Source: DTU018 sp003444615 (GTDB lineage Bacteria > Bacillota > Syntrophomonadia > Syntrophomonadales > Syntrophomonadaceae). From it: a DNA stretch of 11,456 bases. Numbering within the stretch: position 1 is the first letter of the stretch; the number at the start of each line of letters is the position of its first letter. The position numbers and the translations under genes are program-made. The stretch lies in the NCBI GenBank assembly GCA_049656905.1, contig JBASMO010000012.1, forward strand, positions 1-11,456, read 5' to 3'. A model generated the notes under the pieces. It did not search any database. It was not told where the DNA came from and saw only the letters and a program-made list of their open reading frames with translations. Positions 1 through 7,796 of the stretch are shown here, piece after piece.

Positions 1-2040
1 GTCCATCCAGAATTTGAATATGTGGTGGTAAGTGTTAATAAAGAAAAATATATAGTTGCCAAAGGCCTGCTGGAGGAAGTAGCTGGAAAACTAGACTGGT
101 CTGACTACGAAATTCTAAGCGAGTTTAAGGGTGAGGAAATTGACCGGGCTGTATGCCGTCATCCCTTTATTGATCGTGAATCCTTAGTGGTTTTAGGTGA
201 TCATGTATCCCTGGAGGCTGGTACTGGCTGTGTACATACCGCTCCCGGACATGGTGAGGATGACTTTTATGTTGGGCGGGAATATGGTCTGCAGGTATTG
301 TCTCCCGTGGATGACCAGGGACGGTTTACCGATGAAGCTCAACCCTTTACCGGACTATATGTACATGATGCCAACCAGCAAGTGATAGAGAAACTTCAGG
401 AGAATAATGCCCTGCTGAATGCCAGTCAATTACAGCATCAATACCCGTTCTGCTGGCGCTGCAAGCACCCCATAATATACCGGGCCACAGAACAGTGGTT
501 TGCTTCTATTGACGGTTTCCGCCAGGAAGCATTGCAGGCTATTGATAGAGTAGAGTGGATCCCTTCCTGGGGAAGAGACAGGATATACAACATGGTTCGT
601 GATCGGGGTGATTGGTGTATCTCCCGTCAACGCACCTGGGGAGTACCTATTCCCATTTTTTACTGCCAGTCCTGTGGAGAACCTATTATAAACGACGAGA
701 CCATCCAACGCATCAGCGATCTGTTTGCTGAGCATGGCTCCGATATTTGGTTTATAAAAAAAGCTAACGATCTGCTCCCACCCGGTTATACCTGTGAACA
801 CTGTGGGGGCCGCCAGTTTAGTAAAGAAACTGACACTATGGATGTGTGGTTTGATTCTGGTTCCAGTCACATGGGGGTTTTGGAAACTTATCCGGAATTA
901 AGGTGGCCGGCTGACATGTATTTGGAAGGCAGTGACCAGCATCGCGGCTGGTTTAATTCCTCCCTGTCTACCGCAGTAGCGGTAAGAGGGACGGCTCCCT
1001 ATCGTCAGGTGTTGACTCATGGCTTTGTAGTTGACGAACAGGGACGGAAAATGTCCAAGTCATTGGGCAATGTAGTTGACCCTTTAAAAATGATTAATGA
1101 GCTGGGAGCCGATATTCTGCGCTTATGGATTGCCTCCGCAGACTATAGGACCGATGTATCGGTATCGGAAAACATTATTCGCCAGAGCGCGGAAGCCTAT
1201 AGGAAGATACGCAATACCTGCCGGTTTATTCTGGGCAATCTCTATGATTTTGATTATGAAAAGGATCAAGTCCCTTACGAAAAGCTCAGTGAATTAGACC
1301 GCTGGGCATTGATGAAGGCCGAAAAACTGCTGCGGCGAGTAACCAAGGCTTATCGGGAGTATGAATTCCATATTGTATTCCATTCCATTCACAATTTCTG
1401 TACAGTGGATTTGAGCAATATCTATTTCGACATTCTTAAAGATACTCTCTACTGCAGTCACCCAGATGACCAGCGAAGAAAAGGAGCTCAGACGGTTTTG
1501 TACAAACTGATCAATGATTTAGTAATTATGCTGACTCCTATTCTGGCATTTACTACCGAGGAAATCTGGAGTTTCTTACGACGTGATGATCAGCCCCAAA
1601 GTGTTCAGCTTTTATCATGGCCGGAAGAAAACGATCTTTATCTGGATGACGCTCTGGAACAGCATATGGATAAGGTATTGCAGGTTAGAGAAGTAGTTAC
1701 CAAGGCCCTGGAGGAAGCTCGCTCTCGTAAGATAATTGGCCATTCTTTGGCCTCTAAGGTAATAGTTTATGCTAATGACGAATGGTATAAACTACTGCAG
1801 GGAACACCCGGATTAGAAAAAATATTTATTGTATCCCAGTTAGAGTTAGTGAATAGCAACCAGGCTGTGGAGAACGGAACAAACCTGGAAAACGTTGATG
1901 GTATATGGGTAACGGTCGAACCTGCCCAGGGAGGCAAATGCGAACGCTGCTGGATAATTGACAGCAGTGTTAGTACAGAAGAAGAACAGCCGGCTTTATG
2001 CAGTCGGTGTAGCACAGTGGTAGAAGCTTTGGACAGCTAG
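1..2040 (+). CDS. ileS: Isoleucyl-tRNA synthetase (partial, 5' end outside window)
   Basis: Class I aminoacyl-tRNA synthetase that charges tRNA-Ile in the cytoplasm and edits mischarged valine. The reading frame is open from base 1, so the start lies upstream; 679 codons are present, and roughly a quarter of a normal bacterial IleRS (about 920-930 aa) is missing. Visible parts in order: the CP1 editing domain with GTGCVHTAPGHGEDDF (220-267), where the Asp-rich end belongs to the editing site; WCISRQRTWGVPIP (about 616-657); two CxxC pairs (Cys codons at 664, 673, 793, 802) that probably bind zinc; DVWFDSGSSH; the ATP-binding KMSKS loop (1048-1062); an anticodon-binding helical domain; and a C-terminal zinc finger with Cys codons at 1939, 1948, 1999 and 2008. 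No frameshift or missing catalytic motif is seen. The stop codon overlaps the ribosome binding site of the next gene, so the two are probably cotranscribed. Any T-box leader would lie outside the window. Confidence 0.98.
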   Translation, partial: VHPEFEYVVVSVNKEKYIVAKGLLEEVAGKLDWSDYEILSEFKGEEIDRAVCRHPFIDRESLVVLGDHVSLEAGTGCVHTAPGHGEDDFYVGREYGLQVLSPVDDQGRFTDEAQPFTGLYVHDANQQVIEKLQENNALLNASQLQHQYPFCWRCKHPIIYRATEQWFASIDGFRQEALQAIDRVEWIPSWGRDRIYNMVRDRGDWCISRQRTWGVPIPIFYCQSCGEPIINDETIQRISDLFAEHGSDIWFIKKANDLLPPGYTCEHCGGRQFSKETDTMDVWFDSGSSHMGVLETYPELRWPADMYLEGSDQHRGWFNSSLSTAVAVRGTAPYRQVLTHGFVVDEQGRKMSKSLGNVVDPLKMINELGADILRLWIASADYRTDVSVSENIIRQSAEAYRKIRNTCRFILGNLYDFDYEKDQVPYEKLSELDRWALMKAEKLLRRVTKAYREYEFHIVFHSIHNFCTVDLSNIYFDILKDTLYCSHPDDQRRKGAQTVLYKLINDLVIMLTPILAFTTEEIWSFLRRDDQPQSVQLLSWPEENDLYLDDALEQHMDKVLQVREVVTKALEEARSRKIIGHSLASKVIVYANDEWYKLLQGTPGLEKIFIVSQLELVNSNQAVENGTNLENVDGIWVTVEPAQGGKCERCWIIDSSVSTEEEQPALCSRCSTVVEALDS

Positions 2041-2049
2041 GAGGCTTAT

Positions 2050-2334
2050 GTGGTGGACGAAGGGAAAAGACTTATAATTACAGTGCTCGGCCATGATAGG
2101 GTTGGCATTATTGCCGCTATTGCTACTATTTTGGCGGAAGCTAATGTGAATATTTTAGACATCAGTCAAACCATACTGCAGGGGTTTTTTACTATGGTTA
2201 TGGTAGTTGATACCACCAGCAGTACAATAGAAGTCGGGTCCCTAAGAGAGCGGCTGACCGAAAAGGGCCATGAGCTGGGCATACAGATAACCGTACAGCA
2301 CGAGGATATTTTTAAGTTTATGCATCGCATATAG
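2050..2334 (+). CDS. ACT-domain regulatory protein (UPF0237/GcvR-like)
   Basis: A 94-residue protein that is essentially one ACT domain, a small beta-alpha-beta fold that usually binds amino acids or other small ligands. The start RLIITVLGHDRVGIIAAIA (about residues 7-25) and NVNILDISQTILQGFFTMVM (about 32-51) are the usual strand-loop-helix and second-strand signatures of the stand-alone UPF0237 group. The start is GTG 2050; the RBS AGGAGG (2039-2044) overlaps the ileS stop and is 5 bases away. GTG 2053 is an alternative at 8 bases. The out-of-frame ATG at 2048 opens onto tgg tgg acg and does not encode the domain. It lies 21 bases before the DUF711 gene, a pairing I recall from many Firmicutes and archaea, which suggests it senses a ligand for that partner. 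The ligand is not known from sequence. Confidence 0.93.
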   Translation: MVDEGKRLIITVLGHDRVGIIAAIATILAEANVNILDISQTILQGFFTMVMVVDTTSSTIEVGSLRERLTEKGHELGIQITVQHEDIFKFMHRI

Positions 2335-2355
2335 CCTTAACTGTGGAGGAATCGA

Positions 2356-3723
2356 ATGCCATTTAATATTAACAAGGAAGAAATTTTAGAAACCGTACGC
2401 ATGGTACAGACGGAGAACCTGGATATCCGTACTATTACTATGGGTATAAATATTCAAGATTGTCGCCAAGAAGACGGACGGCGAACCGGACACAAGATCT
2501 ATGACAAGATAGTACGCTACGCCGGTAGATTAGTTCCAGTAGGAGACGAAATCGCCAAGGAATATGGAATTCCTATTATCAATAAACGCATATCAGTAAC
2601 TCCAGTTGCCATGGTAGGCGATGGACTGGAGCCAGACGACATGATAGTGATAGGCAGGTACCTGGATCAGGCCGCTGCTGAGGTCGGCGTCAATTTTATA
2701 GGCGGATTTTCGGCTCTAGTACACAAAGGATTTACAGGTGGTGACCTGGCCTTACTGGGGGCTATTGCTCAGACTCTGGCCGAAACTGAACGGGTCTGTT
2801 CTTCGGTAAATGTAGCTACCACCAAATCCGGTATAAATATGGATGCCGTGTGTCATATGGGTAGAATAATTAAAGAGACCGCCCAACTAACTGCTGAGCG
2901 GGATGGCTTAGGGTGCGCCAAACTAGTAGTATTCTGCAATGCTGCTGAAGACAATCCGTTTATGGCTGGGGCTTTTCATGGCCCGGGGGAGCCGGAGTGT
3001 ACATTAAATATTGGGGTTAGTGGTCCCGGAGTAGTTTTGAATGCAGTACGCAGACATCCCGATTTAGATCTGGGAGAACTGGCTAATGTAATTAAGAAGA
3101 CAGCTTTTAAGGTTACCCGCACCGGTGAATTGGTGGGAAGAGTAGCTTCCCAGCGCCTAAACGTGCCTTTTGGCATAGTCGACCTGTCATTAGCTCCTAC
3201 ACCGGCTATTGGTGACAGCGTAGCTGATATTTTGGAGGCCATGGGTTTGGAAAGGGTTGGCGCTCACGGAAGTACTGCCGCTTTAGCTATGCTCAATGAT
3301 GCCGTCAAAAAGGGAGGCGCTATGGCCTCCTCTTATGTGGGGGGACTGTCCGGGGCCTTTATTCCTGTCAGTGAAGATGCTGGTATGATCAAAGCGGTGG
3401 AAGCAGGGGCTTTGAGCATAGAAAAACTGGAGGCGATGACTTGTGTCTGCTCGGTAGGTTTGGACATGATCGCTGTTCCGGGAGACACCAGTGCTGACAT
3501 AATATCTGCCATCATAGCTGATGAAGCAGCTATCGGTATGATAAACCGTAAGACGACTGCAGTTAGGATAATTCCTGCACCCGGTAAATCTGAAGGAGAT
3601 TGGGTGGAATTTGGAGGGTTGTTAGGCAGAGCTCCGGTAATGAAAATCAATACTTATTCCCCGCAAAAATTTGTGGCTCGTAAAGGGCGTATCCCTGCTC
3701 CCATCCATGCTCTAAATAATTAA
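2356..3723 (+). CDS. DUF711/UPF0210 family protein with PFL-like fold
   Basis: A 455-residue protein of full family length, usually annotated 'PFL family protein' because the fold resembles pyruvate formate-lyase and ribonucleotide reductase. The biochemical function of the family is not established. Recognisable blocks are VRMVQTENLDIRTITMGI near residue 15, FIGGFSALVHKGFTGGD near 115, SVNVATTKSGINMDAVCHMG near 150, AEDNPFMAGAFHGPGEPEC near 197, DLSLAPTPAIGDSVADILEA near 276, and CSVGLDMIAVPGDTSADI near 365. I see no canonical C-terminal glycyl-radical motif, so pyruvate formate-lyase activity should not be assumed. The start is ATG 2356 with a strong RBS (TGGAGGA, 2344-2350) at 5 bases. It follows the ACT-domain gene closely and is probably cotranscribed with ileS and that gene. 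Several glycine-rich loops suggest a ligand or substrate pocket, but this is inference. Confidence 0.93.
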   Translation: MPFNINKEEILETVRMVQTENLDIRTITMGINIQDCRQEDGRRTGHKIYDKIVRYAGRLVPVGDEIAKEYGIPIINKRISVTPVAMVGDGLEPDDMIVIGRYLDQAAAEVGVNFIGGFSALVHKGFTGGDLALLGAIAQTLAETERVCSSVNVATTKSGINMDAVCHMGRIIKETAQLTAERDGLGCAKLVVFCNAAEDNPFMAGAFHGPGEPECTLNIGVSGPGVVLNAVRRHPDLDLGELANVIKKTAFKVTRTGELVGRVASQRLNVPFGIVDLSLAPTPAIGDSVADILEAMGLERVGAHGSTAALAMLNDAVKKGGAMASSYVGGLSGAFIPVSEDAGMIKAVEAGALSIEKLEAMTCVCSVGLDMIAVPGDTSADIISAIIADEAAIGMINRKTTAVRIIPAPGKSEGDWVEFGGLLGRAPVMKINTYSPQKFVARKGRIPAPIHALNN

Positions 3724-3738
3724 CTATTCCGGTATGAA

Positions 3739-3768
3739 TTGGCACTAAAAGCCCCATACTATTATTAA
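3739..3768 (+). promoter_or_regulatory. Candidate sigma-A promoter upstream of the yteA-like gene
   Basis: TTGGCA at 3739-3744 matches the -35 consensus in five of six bases. The AT-rich TATTAT (3760-3765, spacer 15) or TATTAA (3763-3768, spacer 18) could serve as -10. Neither spacing is ideal, so the call is tentative. The surrounding 89-base gap holds no gene. Confidence 0.35.
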
Positions 3769-3812
3769 TGCCGTAATCATAAATAATTAATGATATTTAA
3801 TGGGGTGGTGCT

Positions 3813-4259
3813 GTGGATCCTCGAAAGAGACTTCTGCAAAAGCAACAAGAACTGGAAGCTATTATCAAGGCTAAACAGGAAGCTATCATGATCCCCCTGT
3901 CTGAATCCACCAATGAACTATCCATGTATGATGAACATCCTGCCGATATAGGTAGTGAAGTGTTTGAAAGAGAGAAGGATGCCGGATTACTGGAGCTGTA
4001 TGAATTAGAATTGGAAAAAGTTCGGGATGCTCTGGCCAGAGAAGAACAGGGCAAATACGGTATATGTGAACTATGCGGAAAAGAGATTGAACCGGCTCGT
4101 TTACAGAGATTAAGCAATACTACTGTCTGTGCCGGTTGTGCCCACCGTACCCAGGATAGATTCGTTAGACCCGAAGAACAGGAAATAATTTCGGCTGGGG
4201 AAATGGCAGACGAAGGAGAGGCTTTTGATATATCTGGTCATGATTTTTACGACCATTAA
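3813..4259 (+). CDS. YteA-family DksA/TraR-type C4 zinc-finger protein
   Basis: A 148-residue soluble protein with a predicted N-terminal coiled-coil stretch (about residues 4-28, RLLQKQQELEAIIKAKQ), then LSMYDEHPADIGSEVFEREKD (about 37-56), a block typical of the YteA 'sporulation protein' group. A DksA/TraR zinc finger follows: YGICELCGKEI with Cys85 and Cys88, and VCAGC with Cys106 and Cys109. The C-terminal tail is acidic. DksA relatives reach into the RNA polymerase secondary channel, but the role of the YteA group is poorly known. It is shorter than Bacillus YteA as I remember it, lacking an extended C-terminal part. The start is GTG 3813, preceded by GGGGTGG (3802-3808) at 4 bases; the ATG at 3800 is out of frame and gives no family similarity. 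Genes on both sides run the same way, at gaps of 89 and 86 bases. Confidence 0.9.
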   Translation: MDPRKRLLQKQQELEAIIKAKQEAIMIPLSESTNELSMYDEHPADIGSEVFEREKDAGLLELYELELEKVRDALAREEQGKYGICELCGKEIEPARLQRLSNTTVCAGCAHRTQDRFVRPEEQEIISAGEMADEGEAFDISGHDFYDH

Positions 4260-4284
4260 GCCTGTTTTCAATAGTTTGGCATCG

Positions 4285-4313
4285 TTGCAGTTGAAACTTT
4301 TAATGGTTATATT
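4285..4313 (+). promoter_or_regulatory. Candidate promoter for the GT4 glycosyltransferase gene
   Basis: TATATT at 4308-4313 is a five-of-six -10 match, with TTGCAG (4285-4290) 17 bases upstream as a weak -35. TTGAAA at 4291-4296 is a better hexamer but its spacing to TATATT is only 11. The spacing and the separate downstream terminator make a monocistronic unit plausible, but the call is weak. Confidence 0.35.
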
Positions 4314-4345
4314 AAAGATAGAGATTGAGTATAGGAGGACTCGCT

Positions 4346-5542
4346 ATGCGTATTGGTATTTTCACTGATAGTTACAAGCCCTATACCAGCGGCGTTGTGA
4401 CCTCCATTTCTACTTTTAAGGAAGAGCTTGTTCGTCAGGGACATCAGGTGTTTATTTTTGCCCCCAGCTATCCCCAGGAATGCGAGGATGAAGAAGGGGT
4501 ATACCGTTTCTACTCGTTCCAATCACCTACCAATCCTGATTTTAGCTTGGCTATACCGGTGTTGCCAGGGCTAAATATGCTGGTAAAAAAGCTCAATTTG
4601 GATATTATTCATGTTCATTCACCTTTTACTATGGGGAGAGTAGGGTTACGCTACTCACGCCGCTATAGAATCCCTCTGGTGTTTACCTATCACACCTTAT
4701 ATGACCAGTATGTTCATTATGTTCCGGTGGCTCAGGATTTAGCCAAGGAGATAGTAACAAAATACAGCAATGATTTTTGCAACCACTGTCACCATGTTAT
4801 AGTTCCTAGTACCGAAGTGGAGCAAATGCTAAAAAAATATCGAATTCGTACTCCTGTAACTGTTTTGCCCACAGGAGTTCCGCTGCACAAGCTACAGCAG
4901 GGCGATCCTCACTGGTTAAAGAAAAATTACCCCATCCCGGCAGAAAATAAAATCCTGCTATTTGTGGGGCGGTTAACCAAAGAGAAAAATTTGGAATTCC
5001 TAATTAAAGCTTTTAGTCAGGTAAAGGTTCGTCACCCGCAAACCACTTTGGTTTTAACTGCCCAAGGACCTTTGGAAGAACAGCTGAAAAAGCTTACCAC
5101 CAGCTTAGGTATGCGCCTGGAACAGGATGTTCTTTTTACGGGAGCCCTTCCCTATGAGACCTTAGCCAATGTTTATCACTCAGCCGACTTATTTGTATTT
5201 TCCTCTATGACTGAAACCCAGGGCCTGGTTTTAATAGAAGCGATGGCTGCGGGTCTGCCCGTTGTAGCTGTAAAGGCTTTTGGCGTGCAGGATATGGTAG
5301 ATCATATGGTTAATGGTATTCTAACTGAATGCGATCAGGGACAGTTTTATGAAGCTATTTGCACATTGCTGGAGAACCAGGAACTCTATCACCGTTTTCA
5401 GCAGGAAGCCCTCAAAAAGGCTTATATCATGTCCTCGGAAAATATGGCTCGCAAATTGGAGAAAATATACCAGTCACTGCTGCAGCGCTCTGTACCACGC
5501 AAGCCCAGACGTTTGGATTTTGGAGCCTGGTTTGGTTCTTAA
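4346..5542 (+). CDS. GT4 family glycosyltransferase, diacylglycerol glucosyltransferase-like
   Basis: A 398-residue retaining GT-B enzyme that would transfer a sugar from a nucleotide sugar. The N-terminal half begins MRIGIFTDSYKPYTSGVVTS, the acceptor-side glycine loop, and carries FTYHTLYDQYVHY (His116), typical of GT4 enzymes acting on diacylglycerol or phosphatidylinositol. The C-terminal half has FVGRLTKEKN (207-215) for donor phosphate binding and the EX7E motif, E290 to E298, in ETQGLVLIEAMAAGLPVV. No transmembrane helix is seen; a basic tail (about residues 380-390) would suit peripheral membrane binding. The closest group by eye is 1,2-diacylglycerol 3-glucosyltransferase, which makes membrane glycolipids or lipoteichoic acid anchors, but the acceptor cannot be fixed from sequence. 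The start is ATG 4346 with AGGAGG (4333-4338) at 7 bases; the in-frame ATG at 4325 lies upstream of that RBS and was not used. An intrinsic terminator follows directly. Confidence 0.9.
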   Translation: MRIGIFTDSYKPYTSGVVTSISTFKEELVRQGHQVFIFAPSYPQECEDEEGVYRFYSFQSPTNPDFSLAIPVLPGLNMLVKKLNLDIIHVHSPFTMGRVGLRYSRRYRIPLVFTYHTLYDQYVHYVPVAQDLAKEIVTKYSNDFCNHCHHVIVPSTEVEQMLKKYRIRTPVTVLPTGVPLHKLQQGDPHWLKKNYPIPAENKILLFVGRLTKEKNLEFLIKAFSQVKVRHPQTTLVLTAQGPLEEQLKKLTTSLGMRLEQDVLFTGALPYETLANVYHSADLFVFSSMTETQGLVLIEAMAAGLPVVAVKAFGVQDMVDHMVNGILTECDQGQFYEAICTLLENQELYHRFQQEALKKAYIMSSENMARKLEKIYQSLLQRSVPRKPRRLDFGAWFGS

Positions 5543-5554
5543 AAGCAAGTAATC

Positions 5555-5586
5555 AAGGGACCTGCCTTGGACAGGTCTCTTTTTTT
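5555..5586 (+). terminator. Rho-independent terminator after the GT4 gene
   Basis: The arms GGGACCTG (5557-5564) and CAGGTCTC (5572-5579) form an 8-bp stem (one G-T wobble) with a 7-base loop, followed directly by a run of seven T (5580-5586). Two upstream A residues can extend the stem by pairing with the first T residues. It lies 12 bases past the glycosyltransferase stop codon and separates that gene from murT. Confidence 0.9.
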
Positions 5587-5599
5587 GCTTAGGTTTATT

Positions 5600-5628
5600 T
5601 TGTCAATTCGGTATGCTAAATTTATTAT
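5600..5628 (+). promoter_or_regulatory. Sigma-A-type promoter for the murT operon
   Basis: TTGTCA (5600-5605) and TATTAT (5623-5628) each match the consensus in five of six bases and are exactly 17 bases apart. The site sits just past the terminator of the preceding gene. Initiation about 7 bases after the -10 would leave a leader of roughly 20 bases before ATG 5654, enough for its ribosome binding site and little else. Confidence 0.75.
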
Positions 5629-5653
5629 GACCATAACTCATGGGAGACTAGAT

Positions 5654-7060
5654 ATGTCAAGAATACGGATCATTATAGCCATTGCTGTCGCCAAACTACT
5701 CATTTGTTTAAGCAGGCTTCTGGGTAACCAGGGTACTGATTTTCCAGGTCGTATAGCCAGGATAATTGATCCTCATATTCTGGAAAAGCTAGCGGCCAAC
5801 GTCAAAGAAGAGATTTATATTATTACCGGCACCAATGGGAAGACCACTACTACCAATATGATCGCCCGTATATTGGAAGAGAAGTGTTATTCTTTTGTTC
5901 ATAATCAGGCCGGCGCTAACATGATAACCGGAATCACTACGGCGTTCATTAAGGAGGCCGATATATTAGGCAAAAAAGCCTTTGAATACGCTTTATTGGA
6001 GACCGATGAAGCCTATGTACCCCTGCTGCTAAAAGAAATAACTCCACGTGTGGTATTGATAACCAATTTTTTTCGTGATCAGTTGGACCGGTTTGGTGAA
6101 CTAGACAAAACTATATCTTTGATTAAGGATGCAGTGCGAGATACTGAAGTGGAACTAGTTCTCAATGCCGATGACCCTTTGGTAGTGCATTTTCACAACG
6201 ACACCGGGTTACACTGCTGGTATTATGGATTCGAGGATACTGATTACGATGTTTTTGAAGGCGAGGAGAGCCGTGAAGGACGATTCTGTGTTTTCTGCGG
6301 AGCAGAACTGCAGTATGAGAGGTTTCATTATGCTCAACTGGGTAAATTCCAATGCTTAAACTGTGGAAGCCATAACCCCCGCCGCAATTTTACCGGACAT
6401 GATTTGCACATGAGTCCCGAGATCAGATTTGCTGTTAATAACCTGGATATTTACAGTCCTTATCTGGGCTTTTACAACGCTTACAACATCCTGGCAGCTG
6501 TCTCAGTGGCCAAACTTGTGGGTATACAGGATGATATAATACAGCGGGCGATTGCAAGTTATAAGCCCCAAGCCGGACGCATGGAGCAGTTTCAAATCGG
6601 CGACCAAAAAGCCATACAGATATTAGTGAAAAATCCCACCGGACTTAACCAAGCCTTGGCTGCTCTGATTAATGACCCTTCTAGTAAGGCGTTATTTTTT
6701 GCCTTAAATGATAATACTGCTGATGGACGGGATGTTTCCTGGATATGGGATGCTCAAGTGGAAACTCTCACCTCTCCAAATGCTGGCGTTTCCAGCATTA
6801 CCTGTTCAGGACTGCGCAGCGGCGACGCAGCTTTGCGCTTTAAGTATGCCGGTTTTGACGAAGAACTTATCAGGGTGGAAGATGAATTAGAAGCGGGGAT
6901 TACAGCTTGTTTAAGCACGGAAGCCGAAATTTATTATTTTCTATGCACCTATACAGCTCTATTTCCCATTCGTAAGATTTTGTCCCGTTTGGCGAGAAAA
7001 GCCAGGGGCAAGACCATGGGAAACATTTTCAACGAAAAGTTGACCGCAAGAGGTGAGTGA
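5654..7060 (+). CDS. murT: Lipid II isoglutaminyl synthase, MurT subunit
   Basis: Mur-ligase-like subunit of the MurT/GatD complex, which converts the alpha-carboxyl of D-Glu in lipid II to an amide (D-isoglutamine) on the inner face of the membrane, using ATP and glutamine-derived ammonia. Of 468 residues, the ATP-binding P-loop ITGTNGKTTTTN is at 57-68. The family's inserted zinc ribbon has Cys212, Cys215, Cys234 and Cys237. The C-terminal DUF1727 part contains VKNPTGLNQAL (325-335) and NDNTADGRDVSWIWD (352-366), whose Asp is a likely partner for the GatD catalytic residues (inference). A hydrophobic stretch at 4-23 may anchor it to the membrane. The start is ATG 5654 with GGGAG (5642-5646) at 7 bases; an in-frame ATG at 5567 falls inside the upstream terminator and before the promoter, so it was rejected. 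gatD follows after one base. Confidence 0.95.
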   Translation: MSRIRIIIAIAVAKLLICLSRLLGNQGTDFPGRIARIIDPHILEKLAANVKEEIYIITGTNGKTTTTNMIARILEEKCYSFVHNQAGANMITGITTAFIKEADILGKKAFEYALLETDEAYVPLLLKEITPRVVLITNFFRDQLDRFGELDKTISLIKDAVRDTEVELVLNADDPLVVHFHNDTGLHCWYYGFEDTDYDVFEGEESREGRFCVFCGAELQYERFHYAQLGKFQCLNCGSHNPRRNFTGHDLHMSPEIRFAVNNLDIYSPYLGFYNAYNILAAVSVAKLVGIQDDIIQRAIASYKPQAGRMEQFQIGDQKAIQILVKNPTGLNQALAALINDPSSKALFFALNDNTADGRDVSWIWDAQVETLTSPNAGVSSITCSGLRSGDAALRFKYAGFDEELIRVEDELEAGITACLSTEAEIYYFLCTYTALFPIRKILSRLARKARGKTMGNIFNEKLTARGE

Positions 7061-7061
7061 G

Positions 7062-7796
7062 ATGGCTCAATTTCGTATTGCTCATTTGTATCCCAGCTTG
7101 ATGAATCTATATGGGGATCGGGGCAATCTCATTACTCTACAGAAAAGACTGCAGTGGTACGGACATGAATGTATAGTGGAACCCGTGAACTTAGGTTGTC
7201 AAATAGACTATAAGTCCTTTGATATGGTTTTTATGGGAGGAGGCTCCGATCGGGAACAAGGGCTGGTATGCCTTGAGCTGTTGCGCCAGGCTGATAATCT
7301 ATGGAAAGAATTAGAAAACGACCTGCCCGCATTATTTATATGTGGAGCTTATCAACTGTTAGGCAGTTATTATGAGTCGGCAGATGGAAAGCAGCTAAAA
7401 GGTCTAGCTTTTTTTAAGCTTTACACTTTAAGTGAACCAGAGCGTTTAACCGGCAACGTAGTTATTGCTAGTAGGCTGAATCAGGAAATAACTACCGTGG
7501 TAGGCTTTGAAAACCACGCCGGCAGGACTTATCTGGATGATGAATCTCTGCAACCTTTTGGCACAGTTCTGGCCGGTTTTGGTAATAATGGGCAGGACGG
7601 TCAGGAAGGAATACAGTATAAAAATGTGATTGGAACCTACTTACATGGCCCGTTGTTACCTAAAAACCCCCAAGTAGCTGATTTTTTTATCAAAGCTATG
7701 GCAAATCGAAAGGGCCTGGAGATAAAAGGCCAACTAAACGATCTGCTGGAGGATTATGCCCATCAGCAGATTAAGAGAAAAACCCTGGGCGGTTAA
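7062..7796 (+). CDS. gatD: Lipid II isoglutaminyl synthase, glutamine amidotransferase subunit GatD
   Basis: A 244-residue class I-type glutaminase that supplies ammonia to MurT for lipid II amidation. The N-terminus IAHLYPSLMNLYGDRGN (6-22) is the GatD/CobB-CobQ-like signature. The nucleophile is Cys94 in LFICGAYQLLG, the same number as I recall for the Staphylococcus enzyme, and the catalytic His is His195 in GTYLHGPLLPKNP. FENHAGRTYLD precedes it as in relatives. The usual motif reads CGGYQ; here the residue after CG is Ala, a small change next to the oxyanion-hole region. ATG 7062 is chosen with AGGTGA (7051-7056) at 5 bases; the alternative GTG 7053 would overlap the murT end and adds only three residues. 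The one-base gap to murT suggests translational coupling and equal amounts of the two subunits. Confidence 0.95.
   Translation: MAQFRIAHLYPSLMNLYGDRGNLITLQKRLQWYGHECIVEPVNLGCQIDYKSFDMVFMGGGSDREQGLVCLELLRQADNLWKELENDLPALFICGAYQLLGSYYESADGKQLKGLAFFKLYTLSEPERLTGNVVIASRLNQEITTVVGFENHAGRTYLDDESLQPFGTVLAGFGNNGQDGQEGIQYKNVIGTYLHGPLLPKNPQVADFFIKAMANRKGLEIKGQLNDLLEDYAHQQIKRKTLGG

Noticed and set aside
430..870. Minus-strand open frame of 146 codons inside ileS
   Set aside because: It is fully antisense to conserved IleRS motifs, and its translation resembles no family I know.
2356..3723. Reading the PFL-like gene as a true pyruvate formate-lyase
   Set aside because: Sequence blocks match DUF711/UPF0210, no glycyl-radical motif is visible, and no activating enzyme gene is nearby.
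4264..4300. Possible terminator after the yteA-like gene (TTTCAA/TTGAAA arms)
   Set aside because: The stem is short, AT-rich and has a 19-base loop with only four T after it; too weak to call.
4325..4345. N-terminal extension of the GT4 protein from ATG 4325
   Set aside because: The strong AGGAGG (4333-4338) lies downstream of it and is well placed for ATG 4346, where family similarity begins.
5567..5653. N-terminal extension of MurT from an in-frame ATG at 5567
   Set aside because: It begins inside the intrinsic terminator and upstream of the promoter at 5600-5628, has no RBS, and the encoded residues do not resemble MurT.
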